Positions 63,757-64,000 of a stretch of DNA of 64,000 nucleotides are shown in pieces (position 1 is the first letter of the stretch; the number at the start of each line of letters is the position of its first letter). Origin of the DNA: Trematomus loennbergii (Eukaryota; Chordata; Actinopteri; Perciformes; Nototheniidae). Made by a program: the position numbers and the translations under genes. Below the pieces are notes generated by a model, which was not told the origin of the DNA, made no database searches, and was given only the letters and a program-made list of their open reading frames with translations. The stretch spans positions 594,001 through 658,000 of the forward strand of contig JAAOOA010000117.1 in NCBI GenBank assembly GCA_012861695.1, written 5' to 3'.

Positions 63757-64000
63757 TACATACTGATATACACCTGAACATCAGCAGGAGAGAACTCTTT
63801 AAAGTAGAGACACTACATACTGATATACACCTGAACATCAGCAGGAGAGGACTCTTTAAAGTAGAGACACTACATACTGATATACACCTGAACATCAGCA
63901 GGAGAGAACTCTTTAAAGTAGAGACACTACATACTGATATACACCTGAACATCAGCAGGAGAGGACTCTTTAAAGTAGAGACACTACATACTGATATACA
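63757..64000 (+). repeat. second array of the 57-bp unit (cut by window edge)
   Basis: At least four units identical to those of 45192-48566 except that alternate units have GAGAACTC in place of GAGGACTC. Same orientation. It starts abruptly in AT-rich sequence at GTATATACATACTGATATAC, in the pcnx1 intron upstream of exon 63540-63308. Confidence 0.95.

Overview
The window is nuclear DNA of a ray-finned fish, probably a percomorph teleost. The evidence is vertebrate multi-exon genes with AG/GT-type introns whose proteins match animal orthologues, together with teleost-type repeats: tRNA-derived SINEs with L2-like tails, hAT, piggyBac-like and THAP-type DNA transposons, a Ty3/gypsy LTR element, and abundant micro- and minisatellites. 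The species cannot be named from sequence alone.

Five host genes are recognised by translation. From left to right they are the last exon of trappc12 (+, 3217-3459), adi1 complete in four coding exons (-, 10375-12916), chp1 complete in seven coding exons (-, 18743-29731), lgmn (legumain) complete in thirteen coding exons (-, 33692-52161), and the last nine coding exons of a pecanex gene, most likely pcnx1 (-, 55498-63540, continuing past the right edge). trappc12 and adi1 are convergent; adi1, chp1, lgmn and pcnx1 lie head to tail on the minus strand. The products work in unrelated pathways (TRAPPIII/ER-Golgi transport, methionine salvage, Na+/H+ exchange and calcium signalling, lysosomal proteolysis, ER membrane), so this is ordinary synteny and not a functional cluster. 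A further unrecognised, apparently broken minus-strand reading frame lies at 400-951.

The rest is intron and intergenic DNA heavily remodelled by mobile elements. At 4.2-9.06 kb an internally deleted Ty3/gypsy element sits inside an older inverted-repeat element. Introns of chp1 hold a THAP-domain inverted-repeat element, two hAT remnants and a MITE. The chp1-lgmn spacer holds a piggyBac-like element nested in a hAT-like element. Introns of lgmn hold several tandem arrays, including about 59 copies of a 57-bp unit (45192-48566). The same 57-bp unit reappears in a pcnx1 intron at the right edge (63757-64000). Several arrays have grown from the ends of transposons, which is the most interesting general pattern here.

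Small indels break the frame in otherwise well conserved exons of chp1, lgmn and pcnx1 (eight places, several in homopolymers). Because these exons keep splice sites and conserved protein sequence on both sides, I read most of these as uncorrected assembly errors and not as gene death. I found no new cellular system; the best leads are the dispersed 57-bp array, the transposon-seeded minisatellites, a duplicated E-box/GC-box promoter module at lgmn, and two GC-AG introns.
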